DNA of 64,000 bases from JBARKJ01 sp963698885 (GTDB taxonomy: Bacteria; Nitrospirota; JACRHJ01), in contig CAVOSJ010000007.1 of the NCBI GenBank assembly GCA_963698885.1, forward strand, positions 1-64,000, given 5' to 3'. A program made the translations under genes and the position numbers. The notes beneath the pieces are model-generated. The model was not told the origin of the DNA. It saw only the letters and a list, made by a program, of their open reading frames with translations, and did no database searches. Positions 8,766 to 16,482 of this stretch are shown one piece after another (position 1 is the stretch's first letter; each line of letters begins with the position of its first letter).

Positions 8766-9508
8766 ATCGATTTGATGGAAGAAAACTGGACCAGATGCGT
8801 CCGGCGAAGATAACCAGGAATTACCTGAAGGGCGCGCCCGGCTCCGTGCTGATAGAGATGGGGGACACGAAGGTAATCTGCACCGCGACTATCGAGGAGC
8901 AGGTGCCGCCGTTCCTCAGGAACAAGGGCGTCGGCTGGCTCACCGCGGAATACGGGATGCTCCCGCGCTGCTCTCCCCAGAGGATAAGGCGTGAGTCTGC
9001 AGCTGGCAAGGTCGGCGGCAGGACGCACGAGATACAGAGGCTTATCGGACGCTCGCTCCGGGCGGTGGTGGATCTATCCGTAATCGGCGAGCGCACGTTC
9101 ACCATGGACTGCGACGTTATCCAGGCGGACGGTGGCACCCGCACGGCGTCCATTACCGGCGCGTTCATCGCGCTCTGCGACGCTATCACGGACGCCAGGG
9201 CAAAGAACACGATACTGGTTAACCCGGTGAAGGACTACCTCGCGGCGGTCAGCGTCGGGGTGGTCGCGGGAGTGCCCGTGCTGGACCTCTGCTACGTGGA
9301 AGACAGCAAGGCCCACGTTGACATGAACGTGGTCCGCACCGGCCGGGGCGGTTTCGTGGAGCTGCAGGGGACTGCCGAAGGCGAGCCGTTCACGCGCGAG
9401 CAGATGGACGGACTTGTAGAGCTTGCAAATAAAGGGATAGACGAGCTTATCGCGATGCAGAAAGAGGCGCTTGGCGACGTGCTGGCCCCTTGGATAGTAA
9501 GGGTGTGA
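8762..9508 (+). CDS. rph: Ribonuclease PH
   Basis: A 248-residue phosphorolytic 3'-to-5' exoribonuclease that trims tRNA 3' ends. Signatures are GRKLDQMRP at the N-terminus, GWLTAEYGMLPRCSPQR, the RTHEIQRLIGRSLRAVVDL segment and TMDCDVIQADGGTRTASITGAF. The start is TTG 8762, overlapping the dapL stop. Pairing with rdgB downstream is common in bacteria. Confidence 0.95.
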   Translation: MNRFDGRKLDQMRPAKITRNYLKGAPGSVLIEMGDTKVICTATIEEQVPPFLRNKGVGWLTAEYGMLPRCSPQRIRRESAAGKVGGRTHEIQRLIGRSLRAVVDLSVIGERTFTMDCDVIQADGGTRTASITGAFIALCDAITDARAKNTILVNPVKDYLAAVSVGVVAGVPVLDLCYVEDSKAHVDMNVVRTGRGGFVELQGTAEGEPFTREQMDGLVELANKGIDELIAMQKEALGDVLAPWIVRV

Positions 9509-9517
9509 ATTTAAACC

Positions 9518-9612
9518 GCTACTTTTCTTTCGAGAAAGAAAAGTAACACAAAAGAAAGCTGGGGTTTTAACCCCAAAAGTTTTTGGCGTTACCTTTTTAC
9601 CAAAAAGGTAAC
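9518..9612 (+). repeat. Dispersed bipartite hairpin repeat, forward orientation
   Basis: A hairpin 9518-9547, linker with AAAGAAAGC and AAGTTTTTGGCG, B hairpin 9588-9612. It ends 10 bases before the rdgB start. Confidence 0.9.
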
Positions 9613-9622
9613 GGTTTATAAC

Positions 9623-10219
9623 ATGGATATAGTTGTAGCCACACGCAATAAAGGGAAACTTCGCGAGATCCAGGCGATGCTGAAGGGCGCGCGCGTCCGG
9701 GTGCTCTCGCTTGAGGATTTTCCCGATTGCCCGGAGGTTGTTGAGGACGGGGCGACGTTTCGGGAAAACGCGCTGAAGAAGGCGAGGGCGGTTGCGCTAT
9801 ATACCGGGAAACTCGCGCTGGCGGACGATTCAGGGATTATGGTGGACGCACTTCGCGGGGCGCCGGGTGTATATTCGGCAAGGTTTTCGGGTAAGGACGC
9901 GGACGACCGGAAGAACAACCTCAAACTACTGCGGCTTATGAAAAAAGTGCCGGACAGTGAGCGGGGCGCGCAGTTCGTGTGCGTGATGGCGCTTTCCGGG
10001 CCGGAAGGCTCCGGGATAAAGGAGAAGACGGTCAAGGGGATAGTGCGCGGGCGGATACTAAGGGAGATGCGCGGCCCGGGTGGGTTCGGCTACGACCCGC
10101 TTTTCTACTACTTGCGCGCAAAGATGACATTTGCTGAGATGGGGCCGGAGGAGAAGAACAAGGTAAGCCACAGGGCCCGGGCGTTGATGAAGGTAAAGGC
10201 CTTGTTCAAAAATAACTGA
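9623..10219 (+). CDS. rdgB: XTP/dITP pyrophosphatase (RdgB/HAM1 family)
   Basis: A 198-residue house-cleaning pyrophosphatase that hydrolyses non-canonical purine triphosphates. VATRNKGKLREIQ at the N-terminus, ALADDSGIMVDALRGAPGVYSARF, the GFGYDPLFY loop and the C-terminal SHRARAL are diagnostic. The ATG follows a B-type repeat hairpin with no clear Shine-Dalgarno except an AAGG inside that hairpin. Confidence 0.95.
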   Translation: MDIVVATRNKGKLREIQAMLKGARVRVLSLEDFPDCPEVVEDGATFRENALKKARAVALYTGKLALADDSGIMVDALRGAPGVYSARFSGKDADDRKNNLKLLRLMKKVPDSERGAQFVCVMALSGPEGSGIKEKTVKGIVRGRILREMRGPGGFGYDPLFYYLRAKMTFAEMGPEEKNKVSHRARALMKVKALFKNN

Positions 10220-10247
10220 ACGACTGTTTAGCTGGAGGTAGAGAGAG

Positions 10248-10502
10248 ATGCCTGTATATGAGTACAAATGCGGATGCGGGAAAGTTTTTTCGATGATGCG
10301 GAGCATGGGCGCCGGCACCGAAGGGATTTCCTGCCCCGAGTGCAAAGGTACGGAAATAACGAAACTTCTTTCGGCGACCTTTTCGCCGGATTCGAGCAAG
10401 GCGATGCCGTCTTCTTTTGAGTCCGCGGGTGCGAACATGCCCAAAATGGGAGGCGGCGGATGCGGCTCGGGCATGTGCGGCTCCGGCATGTGCGGGATGT
10501 AG
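10248..10502 (+). CDS. FmdB-like zinc-ribbon regulatory protein
   Basis: An 84-residue protein with the FmdB-family start MPVYEYKCGCGKVF and a second CPEC pair near residue 28, together a zinc ribbon. The C-terminus is rich in Gly, Cys and Met (GGGGCGSGMCGSGMCGM), as in other family members. GGAGG lies 13 bases upstream. FmdB proteins are annotated as putative regulators after a protein linked to formamidase expression, but the molecular role is unclear. Confidence 0.85.
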   Translation: MPVYEYKCGCGKVFSMMRSMGAGTEGISCPECKGTEITKLLSATFSPDSSKAMPSSFESAGANMPKMGGGGCGSGMCGSGMCGM

Positions 10503-10505
10503 ATC

Positions 10506-10601
10506 CTACTTTTCTTTCGCGAGAAAGAAAAGTAGCAAAAGAAAGCGGGCCGAAAGGCAGTTCAACAGTTCTTTGGCGCCGCCTTTTTTCCAAAAAGGCG
10601 G
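10506..10601 (+). repeat. Dispersed bipartite hairpin repeat with GC-shifted B hairpin
   Basis: A hairpin 10506-10535. The B hairpin (10579-10601) has CCGCC in place of the usual TTACC on the left arm and GGCGG on the right, so both arms changed together. The right arm lies 7 bases before engB and could serve as its ribosome-binding site. Confidence 0.85.
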
Positions 10602-10607
10602 GAACTT

Positions 10608-11189
10608 ATGAAAGTTGTTTCGGCTGAGTTCATAAGGGCGGCGGTGGACGAGGGCGGGTGGCCGGTTGACGGGCTCCCGCAGGTGGCTTTCGCCGGACGC
10701 TCCAACGTAGGGAAGTCCTCGCTCATCAACAGCATGGTGAACAGGAAGGGCCTGGTCCGGACATCGTCCACTCCGGGCAAGACCCGGGAGATCAACTTCT
10801 TCCTGATAAACGGCTCTTTCTATTTCGTGGACCTGCCGGGTTTCGGTTTTGCCAGGGTGCCGGGTAAGGTGCAGGAGACCTGGGGGGAGATGATAGAGCA
10901 GTACCTGCTGGACTCTCCCCGGCTCCAGCTCATAATATTCCTTCTGGACATCCGGCATAAGCCCGGCAAAAATGATATGATAATGAACCGGTGGTTAACG
11001 GAGAACTCCCTTCCGACTGCGTACGTGGCGACCAAGGCGGACAAGATTGCAAGGGGGTCGAGAGCTAAATACATAAAAGAGTTGTCGTTAGGCCTTGGCG
11101 TCCCGGCGGACAGGATAATCCAGTTCTCCTCCGCCAGCGGCGAGGGGAAAGACAGGCTCTGGGAAACAATAAACTCGTCCATGGGCTAA
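10608..11189 (+). CDS. engB: Ribosome-biogenesis GTPase EngB/YsxC
   Basis: A 193-residue GTPase of the TrmE-Era-EngA-EngB-Septin group, needed for large-subunit assembly. The P-loop GRSNVGKSSLIN, switch I TSSTPGKTREINFF, DLPGFGFARV and TKADKI motifs are intact. The only Shine-Dalgarno-like sequence is the right arm of the preceding repeat hairpin. Confidence 0.95.
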   Translation: MKVVSAEFIRAAVDEGGWPVDGLPQVAFAGRSNVGKSSLINSMVNRKGLVRTSSTPGKTREINFFLINGSFYFVDLPGFGFARVPGKVQETWGEMIEQYLLDSPRLQLIIFLLDIRHKPGKNDMIMNRWLTENSLPTAYVATKADKIARGSRAKYIKELSLGLGVPADRIIQFSSASGEGKDRLWETINSSMG

Positions 11190-11227
11190 GCCGGAAATTA
11201 ATCCAGAATACTTAAGGAGGTGCGGCG

Positions 11228-11810
11228 ATGGGCATAATCGGAAAGGTGGGACTTACATTAATTATGATGACTCTGGCTGCAGGAACGGCTCAGGCGAAGG
11301 ACCCGGTTGCGGTAATAAAAACGGAAAAGGGCGATATTACGCTTAAGCTCTTGAAGGAGGACGCCCCAAAGCACGTAGAGAACTTCATCAAGCTTGCGAA
11401 ATCCGGCTTCTATGACGGCCTGACGTTCCACAGGGTGGAGCCCGGGTTCGTGATACAGGGCGGCGACCCGTTGGGCAACGGCATGGGCGGCCCGGAAAAG
11501 GCCGCGATGGAGAAGGCATACGGCGGCAAGATTCCGGATTACATAAAGCCAGGCCCCAGGGGCTAGCGATTATACCGTGCCCGCGGAGATAAAAGCCCCT
11601 CACGTGGACGGTGCGCTCGCGGCCGCGAGGCTCGGGGACGCGGCAAACCCGGAGAGGCGTTCCAGCGGCAGCCAGTTCTACATCTGCAACGGGCCGCAAC
11701 ACTTCCTGGACGGGCAGTACACCGTGTTCGGGCAGGTGACCAGCGGCATGGACGTGGTGAGAAAAATCGAGCGCGGCGACAAAATGCTTTCGGTAACGAT
11801 AAAGGAATAA
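11228..11810 (+). CDS. Periplasmic cyclophilin-type peptidyl-prolyl isomerase (apparent frameshift)
   Basis: Starts at ATG 11228 with AAGGAGG upstream. A signal peptide (MGIIGKVGLTLIMMTLAAG, cut near AQAKD) directs export. The cyclophilin core has FHRVEPGFVIQGGDPLGNG and, in the second frame, SSGSQFYICN, LDGQYTVFGQV and GMDVVRKIE. The frame breaks near 11555 in a CCCCAGGGG context; one extra base explains it and gives SDYTVPAEIKAPH in register. It probably helps fold periplasmic or outer-membrane proteins, and bamD follows 6 bases later. Confidence 0.88.
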
Positions 11811-11816
11811 TACTAA

Positions 11817-12615
11817 ATGAGAAACAAAGTATTATGCGGTACTGCTGTTAGTCGCGGCGCTTATGGCATTGCCCGCCTGCACCGTATTTCAATGGGGCGG
11901 GCCCGCCAAGGGCACGAAGGAATCCGCGCCCGCTGCCGCCGCCATCCAGCCGGAGGACATATTCAAGCAGGGAGAAAGCCTCCTGGCAAAGGGCAAGTAC
12001 GATGAAGCCCGTAAGAAATACAGCGAGATACGCGAGCACGACCCGGAAAAATATTACGACGCCCTGGTCCAGGTGCGCCTGGGCGATTCGTATTACGAGG
12101 AAGCCAGGTACGCCGAGGCCGAGGTGGAATATAACCGGTTCCTGGAGCTTCACCCGAAGAACAAGGCGGCGCCATACGTCCTGTATCAGGTGGGGATGTG
12201 CAACTTCAAGCAGATAGACCTGCCGGACCGGGACCCGTCGTTCGCCGTGAACTCGGTGACGGCTTTCCAGAGACTTTTAGACGAGTTCCCCGGCAACCCT
12301 TACGAGGATGAGGCCAAGGAGAAGCTGAGGCTTGCCAAGGCTGACATTGCGCAGCACGAGTTCATCGTCGGGTCGTATTACTACAAAAAGGATTCCTACA
12401 AGGCGGCGGCCAAGAGGTTCAAGGGGATAATCGACAAATATCCGGGGAGCAAGGACGAGCCGAAAGTGCTTTATTTTCTGACGGATTCCTACATCCGGAT
12501 GGGCGATTTCGATTCCGCGAAGAACACGCTGGCGGTGCTGTACCAGCAGTACCCGAACAACCAGTTCGCGGAGAAGGCAAAAAAGAAGCTGGCGGAAAAA
12601 ATTCCGCAGAAGTGA
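11817..12615 (+). CDS. bamD: Outer-membrane assembly lipoprotein BamD (apparent frameshift near start)
   Basis: A TPR lipoprotein of the BAM complex, which inserts beta-barrel proteins. Starting at ATG 11817 and skipping one extra G after the fourth codon (about 11829) gives a lipoprotein signal, MRNKYYAVLLLVAALMALPAC, whose lipobox cysteine is followed by the mature protein. Without that correction the frame opens only at 11863. Mature sequence shows BamD-type TPRs: EDIFKQGESLLAKGKYDEA, YYDALVQVRLGDSYYEEARY, a YPNNQFAEKAKKKL end. AAAGGA lies ahead of the start, and a periplasmic isomerase gene is directly upstream. Confidence 0.85.
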
Positions 12616-12655
12616 CCCGAATTTGGGTGCAGGCGTCTGCTCTTAAAAGGTCTCC

Positions 12656-13300
12656 ATGTTCTATCCTGCATTCCTGAAAATTGAAGGCAAAAAGTGCGTC
12701 GTCGTAGGCGGGGGGGCGGTCGCGGCCAGAAAGGCTAAGACGCTCCTCGACGCCGGGGCGGAGCTGGTAATCGTCGCGCCGGAGTTTTCTGGGCTAAAGA
12801 AAATAGCCGGGCAGGGGCGGATAAAGCATATCGCGAGGGGATACAGGAAAACGGACCTCAAAGGCGCCGCAATCGCCGTCGCCGCGACGGACGATATGGA
12901 GGTTAACTTAAGGGTCTGCCGGGACGCGGAAAGCCTGGGCATCCTGGTGAACTGCGCGGCCCCCCCGGACGCCGGGAACTTCATAGTGCCGTCGGCATCC
13001 GAGCGGTCGGGGCTGACCATCGCGGTCTCTACGGCCGGGAAATGCCCCGCGCTGGCGAAGTTACTTCGCCGGGAACTGGACGAATACACGGCGGGGTATG
13101 CGGCCCTGCTGGAGTTCCTGGAGGAGGCGCGGGCAAGGCTCCCGGAGGCGATACCACGCGAGAGGGACCGGGCGGCGGCCCTGGAAGGCCTTGCAAAGCG
13201 GCTGATGGAAGTGTTTCGAACTGAGACGAAGGCAAAGGCGCTAAAGCAGGCTAAGAAGGAGCTACAGGCCCTACTTTTCTTTCACGGGAAAGAAAAGTAG
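12656..13300 (+). CDS. Precorrin-2 dehydrogenase / sirohydrochlorin ferrochelatase (Met8/CysG N-terminal type)
   Basis: A 214-residue protein beginning MFYPAFLKIEGKKCVVVGGGAVAARKA, the NAD-binding motif of the dehydrogenase that makes sirohydrochlorin; AATDDMEVN and NCAAPPDAGNFIVPS are typical. There is no uroporphyrinogen methyltransferase domain, so this is the stand-alone form. Siroheme serves sulfite and nitrite reductases, and the same step can feed heme d1 or alternative haem synthesis. The last nine residues (LLFFHGKEK) and the stop are encoded by an A-type repeat hairpin, an odd non-native C-terminus. Confidence 0.9.
   Translation: MFYPAFLKIEGKKCVVVGGGAVAARKAKTLLDAGAELVIVAPEFSGLKKIAGQGRIKHIARGYRKTDLKGAAIAVAATDDMEVNLRVCRDAESLGILVNCAAPPDAGNFIVPSASERSGLTIAVSTAGKCPALAKLLRRELDEYTAGYAALLEFLEEARARLPEAIPRERDRAAALEGLAKRLMEVFRTETKAKALKQAKKELQALLFFHGKEK
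13271..13300. repeat. Dispersed hairpin repeat, A half only, inside a coding end
   Basis: Perfect A-type inverted repeat with CTACTTTTCTTTC arms. It is translated as the C-terminus of the Met8-type protein and supplies its TAG stop. Confidence 0.85.
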
Positions 13301-13427
13301 CAAAAGGTTTTTAGGTGTGGAAAAGCCACAATAATGAACTTAAAAGCGTGTCATTTCTGCAACACATTCAGCCGCGCTTGGCTCTTTAATATTCCATAAC
13401 TCATTGTAGTTCCGTAATTTTGTCCGG

Positions 13428-13443
13428 TGGCATTTTACTTGCA
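13428..13443 (+). promoter_or_regulatory. Sigma-54-like -24/-12 element
   Basis: TGGCATTTTACTTGCA has GG and GC separated by 10 bases, matching the sigma-54 consensus. The predicted transcript would begin only a few bases before lpxC, which has no Shine-Dalgarno. The match is good, but the biological case is weak without enhancer sites. Confidence 0.3.
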
Positions 13444-13456
13444 CTAATATTATAGT

Positions 13457-14338
13457 ATGCTTTATCAGAGAACTATAAGAAGGCCGGTCGAGCTCACTGG
13501 AGTGGGGCTGCATTCAGGCGAGACAGTCAGGATGGAACTCTCCCCCGCGCCTGCCGGGACCGGCATAATATTTCGTGTCGATGGCACGGAAATCAAGGCG
13601 GCCTCGGAGAACGTCGGCGACACGAGTTATGCGACCACCCTTGAAAAAGGCCGCGTAAAGGTGCGGACCGTCGAGCACCTTCTTGCCGCGCTGGCCGGAC
13701 TTCAGGTGGATAACATATACGTTGACCTCTCAGGGTCGGAAGTGCCCATCATGGACGGAAGCGCCAGGGCCTTCGTTGACGCGGTGCTTCAGGCCGGTCT
13801 TGAGACCCTCGATACCCGCAGGAAATACCTTAAACTCGTGAAGGCTATAACCGTGCATGACGGCGACAAGTCCGCGACGCTCCTCCCGTCGCCGGTCGCC
13901 AGGATAACCTGCCGGATAGATTTCAACCACCCGCTGATCCTGGACCAGGACATATCCCTCGATTTCGACCCGGGTTCCTTCGAACAGGAATTAGCGGATG
14001 CAAGGACTTTCGGTTTCTTAAGGGATATAGAGATGCTGGAGAAGGCCGGGCTGGCAAAGGGGGCCTCTTTAGATAACGCGGTAGTGGTGGGCGAGGCGCA
14101 TATACTCAACCCGGGCGGCCTCAGGTACCCGGACGAGTTCGTCCGTCACAAGGCCCTCGACCTGATGGGCGACCTCTCGCTGGCCGGTATGCCGCTGATA
14201 TGCCATGCGGTAGTGGACAAGTCCGGCCACCAGCTAAACCAGCGCCTGGTCCGGAAGCTCTTGAGCGAAAAGGACGCCTGGATGGTGCTGGAGGGCGAAC
14301 CCGAGCTGATGGAAGCCAATCTGGCGGCGACGGTATAA
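13457..14338 (+). CDS. lpxC: UDP-3-O-acyl-N-acetylglucosamine deacetylase
   Basis: A zinc enzyme catalysing the committed step of lipid A synthesis; it is direct evidence for an LPS outer membrane. 293 residues, with RTVEHLLAALAGL (zinc histidine), VPIMDGSA, ARTFGFLRDIE, FVRHKALDLMGDL (zinc histidine and aspartate) and KSGHQLNQ (catalytic histidine). An in-frame TAA at 13445 rules out an upstream start. No ribosome-binding site is visible, so the mRNA may be nearly leaderless. Confidence 0.97.
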   Translation: MLYQRTIRRPVELTGVGLHSGETVRMELSPAPAGTGIIFRVDGTEIKAASENVGDTSYATTLEKGRVKVRTVEHLLAALAGLQVDNIYVDLSGSEVPIMDGSARAFVDAVLQAGLETLDTRRKYLKLVKAITVHDGDKSATLLPSPVARITCRIDFNHPLILDQDISLDFDPGSFEQELADARTFGFLRDIEMLEKAGLAKGASLDNAVVVGEAHILNPGGLRYPDEFVRHKALDLMGDLSLAGMPLICHAVVDKSGHQLNQRLVRKLLSEKDAWMVLEGEPELMEANLAATV

Positions 14339-14403
14339 AAAGTTATACGTGTTCGTGTCTTATTTCGCGAATACGGGTTTTTAAAAGTATGGAGGAGCCG
14401 GGA

Positions 14404-14440
14404 GCCGGGCAGTATCAGGTCCCCCGGCTTTATTATTTTA
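14404..14440 (+). terminator. Intrinsic terminator after lpxC
   Basis: AGCCGGG (14404-14410) pairs with CCCGGCT (14423-14429), followed by a T-rich run. It lies between the convergent lpxC and DUF166 genes. Confidence 0.75.
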
Positions 14441-14445
14441 AGCCG

Positions 14446-15312
14446 CTATTTTTTGATTATCTGCACCTTGTCTTTTTTGACGTCCATCTCCGGCAGCTCG
14501 TCCTTCACCGCGTCCGCAACCGCTTCGTAATGCAGGTATCCGCCCTTGTGCAGGGGCGTGTCGCCCAGCTCCCTGTCCACGTCCATGCTGGCGACGCACG
14601 GGTAGCTGTGCCAGTACTTGGCCGTCTCGTTGACGTTTAAGTCCTCATTGATTTCCTTGCCGAGTAAATTCCTGGCGACGAAATACGTACAGCCGCACGG
14701 CGCGGAGGTGATTACCTGCGCCTCGATTATCTTGTTATCCTGTACTTTCAGCTTTATCTTCGGCTTACCGATGCGGAAGTGCCGCGCGAACTCTGACAGA
14801 ACCGGCTGGTCCGGGCTGGGCAGGAACGAGCAGAACGGCTTCGGGAACGCCGATTCCATCCCGAGCTGGTCGCATATCTTCCGGAGCCTGCCCCGGATCC
14901 ACTGGCTCAGCCATGCCGGGTCCTCCGACGGCACTATCAACGCCTTCGCCCCCGCGTCCTTCGCCCTCTGGGGAAGGGAGAGGAGCAGGTCTTCATGGAT
15001 ATGCATGGCCAGCATGACGTCGTGGGCAGGCAGCGCGTCGGGCAGATAATCGCCCGGGTCGTCCACATAGTACGGCAGTTCAGCCGGAAGGAGTATCACA
15101 CCCGCGATGTCCTCTTTGAAGTCCACCGGGAAGAGCGCCGGGAACTTGTCCCGGCAGTGGTCGCAGTCGTTCCCGCAGCCGTTGCAGATCCCCGCGTAAT
15201 CGTTTTGCAGGTGCTTCACCACGCGCTCGGAGAACATGTCCTCCATAATAACGGAGAACGGCCTGCGCGGGACCGGGTTATACTTTTCGTTGGTGACGAT
15301 TAAAAGCTTCAT
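14446..15312 (-). CDS. DUF166 family protein
   Basis: A 288-residue cysteine-rich cytoplasmic protein. Visible features are MKLLIVTNEKYNPV at the N-terminus, a cysteine cluster (GICNGCGNDCDHC) near residue 42, the DUF166-like PCGCTYFVARNLLGK near residue 205, and SYPCVASMDVD. DUF166 is best known from methanogens and some anaerobic bacteria and has no established function; the clustered cysteines could bind a metal or Fe-S centre. Its ATG overlaps the stop of the OsmC gene (ATGA), and a ferredoxin gene lies upstream, suggesting a redox-linked operon. Confidence 0.7.
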   Translation of the reverse strand: MKLLIVTNEKYNPVPRRPFSVIMEDMFSERVVKHLQNDYAGICNGCGNDCDHCRDKFPALFPVDFKEDIAGVILLPAELPYYVDDPGDYLPDALPAHDVMLAMHIHEDLLLSLPQRAKDAGAKALIVPSEDPAWLSQWIRGRLRKICDQLGMESAFPKPFCSFLPSPDQPVLSEFARHFRIGKPKIKLKVQDNKIIEAQVITSAPCGCTYFVARNLLGKEINEDLNVNETAKYWHSYPCVASMDVDRELGDTPLHKGGYLHYEAVADAVKDELPEMDVKKDKVQIIKK

Positions 15313-15746
15313 TCATTAATAATCCTGTAGCTTGTCTTTATCTTCGATACCCCGCGAAGGTTCGCCATGACGGAGCAGTATTTCTCCTCCGAAAGAGAGA
15401 TTGCCCTCTTCACCGCTTCGTCGGTCAGGCCTTTACCGGTCACTACGTACTCCAGCTCGATATCCTTGAAGAACTTGGGGTAGACATTCTCGCCCTCGAC
15501 CCAGTCCCCCTTCACGTTCACCTGAAGGCCGCGGACCTCCAGCTTCTTCTTTCTGAGAATCGAGACCACGTCCATCGCGGTGCAGCCCCCCGCGCCGATA
15601 AGGAGAAGCTCCATCGGCCTCGCTCCCGCGTTCTCGCCTCCCACGGTGGACCCGGCGTCCATCACGATCGCATGACCGGTCCCGGACTGTCCGACGAACT
15701 GCATGCCGTCAACAAGCTTTACCTTCGCCTTCGCTGACTCCGCCAT
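15309..15746 (-). CDS. OsmC/Ohr family protein
   Basis: A 145-residue protein starting at MAESAKAKVKLV (ATG at 15746 with GGGAGG upstream); the open frame continues upstream through a repeat. It has the OsmC fold pattern, with RPMELLLIGAGGCTAMDVVSIL carrying the first redox cysteine and EEKYCSVMANLRGV carrying the second. Such proteins reduce organic or lipid hydroperoxides with two cysteines. It is translationally coupled to the DUF166 gene. Confidence 0.88.
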   Translation of the reverse strand: MAESAKAKVKLVDGMQFVGQSGTGHAIVMDAGSTVGGENAGARPMELLLIGAGGCTAMDVVSILRKKKLEVRGLQVNVKGDWVEGENVYPKFFKDIELEYVVTGKGLTDEAVKRAISLSEEKYCSVMANLRGVSKIKTSYRIINE

Positions 15747-15771
15747 TTTACCTCCCTGGATAATAAAGACC

Positions 15772-15815
15772 GTACTTTTTCTTTCGGGTGAAAGAAAAAG
15801 TACCAAAAAGAAAGC
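15772..15815 (+). repeat. Dispersed hairpin repeat, A half with part of the linker
   Basis: A-type hairpin 15772-15803 with GTACTTTTTCTTTC arms, one T longer than usual on both sides, followed by CAAAAAGAAAGC of the linker. Confidence 0.85.
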
Positions 15816-15828
15816 CGGGTTTGAAAAC

Positions 15829-15859
15829 AAAACGAGCGCCCCTGGGGGCGCCCGTTTTA
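15829..15859. terminator. Bidirectional intrinsic terminator between ferredoxin and OsmC genes
   Basis: Near-perfect inverted repeat with an AAAACGAGCGCCCC left arm and GGGGCGCCCGTTTT right arm, giving T runs in both directions. It would end or attenuate the ferredoxin transcript before osmC. Confidence 0.8.
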
Positions 15860-15882
15860 TTCCTCGAATTTCTAAAAACCGG

Positions 15883-16053
15883 TTATACCGGTTTGATAGC
15901 TTCGTTAGGACAGGCTTCCTCGCAGGTGCCGCAGTCCGAGCACTTTGCAGGGTCGATAACGTACATCGGGTCTCCTTCGCTTATCGCGCTTTCTGGGCAC
16001 TCGGCCTCGCAGGAGCCGCACATGATGCAATCGTCGCTGATAATTCTTGCCAT
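15883..16053 (-). CDS. 2[4Fe-4S] ferredoxin
   Basis: A 56-residue bacterial ferredoxin with two clusters: CIMCGSCEAECP and CSDCGTCEEACP. The start MARIISDDC (ATG at 16053) follows AGGAGG, and the longer frame would need a TTG within that site. It transfers low-potential electrons in the cytoplasm. It leads a minus-strand set with osmC and DUF166. Confidence 0.95.
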   Translation of the reverse strand: MARIISDDCIMCGSCEAECPESAISEGDPMYVIDPAKCSDCGTCEEACPNEAIKPV

Positions 16054-16101
16054 CTTCCCAAACACCTCCTTCTTCAAGTATCAAAACGCTGATTCCACTC
16101 T

Positions 16102-16130
16102 ACCATAAAGCGCGCGCGCAAGGCAATCAA
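16102..16130 (-). promoter_or_regulatory. Sigma-70-type promoter for the ferredoxin gene
   Basis: On the minus strand, TTGATT (16130-16125) and TATGGT (16107-16102) are separated by 17 bases, about 45 bases ahead of the start codon. Confidence 0.45.
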
Positions 16131-16168
16131 AAAAAAGGCTTAAGCCCAAGGCCCCTTTCATTTTTTTC

Positions 16169-16196
16169 TTGCAATTCCTGAAAATTGGTATATATT
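16169..16196 (+). promoter_or_regulatory. Sigma-70-type promoter for the polyamine leader
   Basis: TTGCAA (16169-16174) and TATATT (16191-16196) with a 16-base spacer, predicting a start near 16203 and a leader of about 280 bases before the SpeH-SpeE gene. Confidence 0.55.
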
Positions 16197-16280
16197 TTAC
16201 AGCCGAATAAAACATTAAGGTCAGGGGGCCTGAAACCGGGGCCCGAAGCTGTTATCCGTCAACCTCAAAGGGAGGGCCGT

Positions 16281-16334
16281 ATGAGTACAAACTTACATAC
16301 TAAGTCAGCGCTCCTCGGCCTGCCTTTCGGGTAG
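16281..16334 (+). CDS. Candidate leader peptide (17 residues)
   Basis: ATG at 16281 with AAGGGAGG upstream encodes MSTNLHTKSALLGLPFG, ending at TAG 16332-16334. The stop lies in the 3' arm of a stem (CCTGCC/GGGTAGG), so a ribosome paused at the end of this ORF would open that stem just before the terminator. This layout resembles peptide-controlled attenuators. That the peptide is made is an inference from the ribosome-binding site and position only. Confidence 0.4.
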   Translation: MSTNLHTKSALLGLPFG

Positions 16335-16369
16335 GGGTTACGGCAAACAAATAAGTCGGTTCGAACCGA

Positions 16370-16417
16370 GGCGCGTAAGGATAGCCCTGTTAGAGAGCTG
16401 TTCACGCGCCTTTTTTA
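16370..16417 (+). terminator. Intrinsic terminator in the speH-speE leader
   Basis: GGCGCGT (16370-16376) pairs with ACGCGCC (16404-16410), with an inner ATAGC/GCTGT stem, followed by six T. It sits 66 bases before the TTG start of the enzyme gene. Confidence 0.75.
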
Positions 16418-16482
16418 TGTTAAACTAAAAAAGCTCCGCAAATCCGCGGGGTTAAAAAGACAACAGAGGGAGGGTATATAGG

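Larger units (their letters stand above)
16203..16421 (+). ncRNA. Structured leader RNA with terminator, upstream of speH-speE
   Basis: About 220 bases between the promoter and an intrinsic terminator show several stems: GGGCC/GGCCC (16226-16244), CCTC/GAGG that would hide a ribosome-binding site (16263-16275), GCCGTA/TACGGC (16276-16281 with 16339-16344) enclosing CCTGCC/GGGTAGG, a CGGTTCGAACCG palindrome, and the terminator. It contains a short leader ORF. I do not recognise a known riboswitch class. It could be an attenuator for polyamine synthesis; an independent small RNA such as 6S is possible but less likely because of the leader ORF. Confidence 0.5.

Noticed and set aside
16203..16421. 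6S RNA or a known SAM riboswitch
   Set aside because: I could not match the conserved 6S bubble or any SAM-riboswitch core, and the embedded ORF plus the close downstream gene fit a leader better. An Rfam search would settle it.
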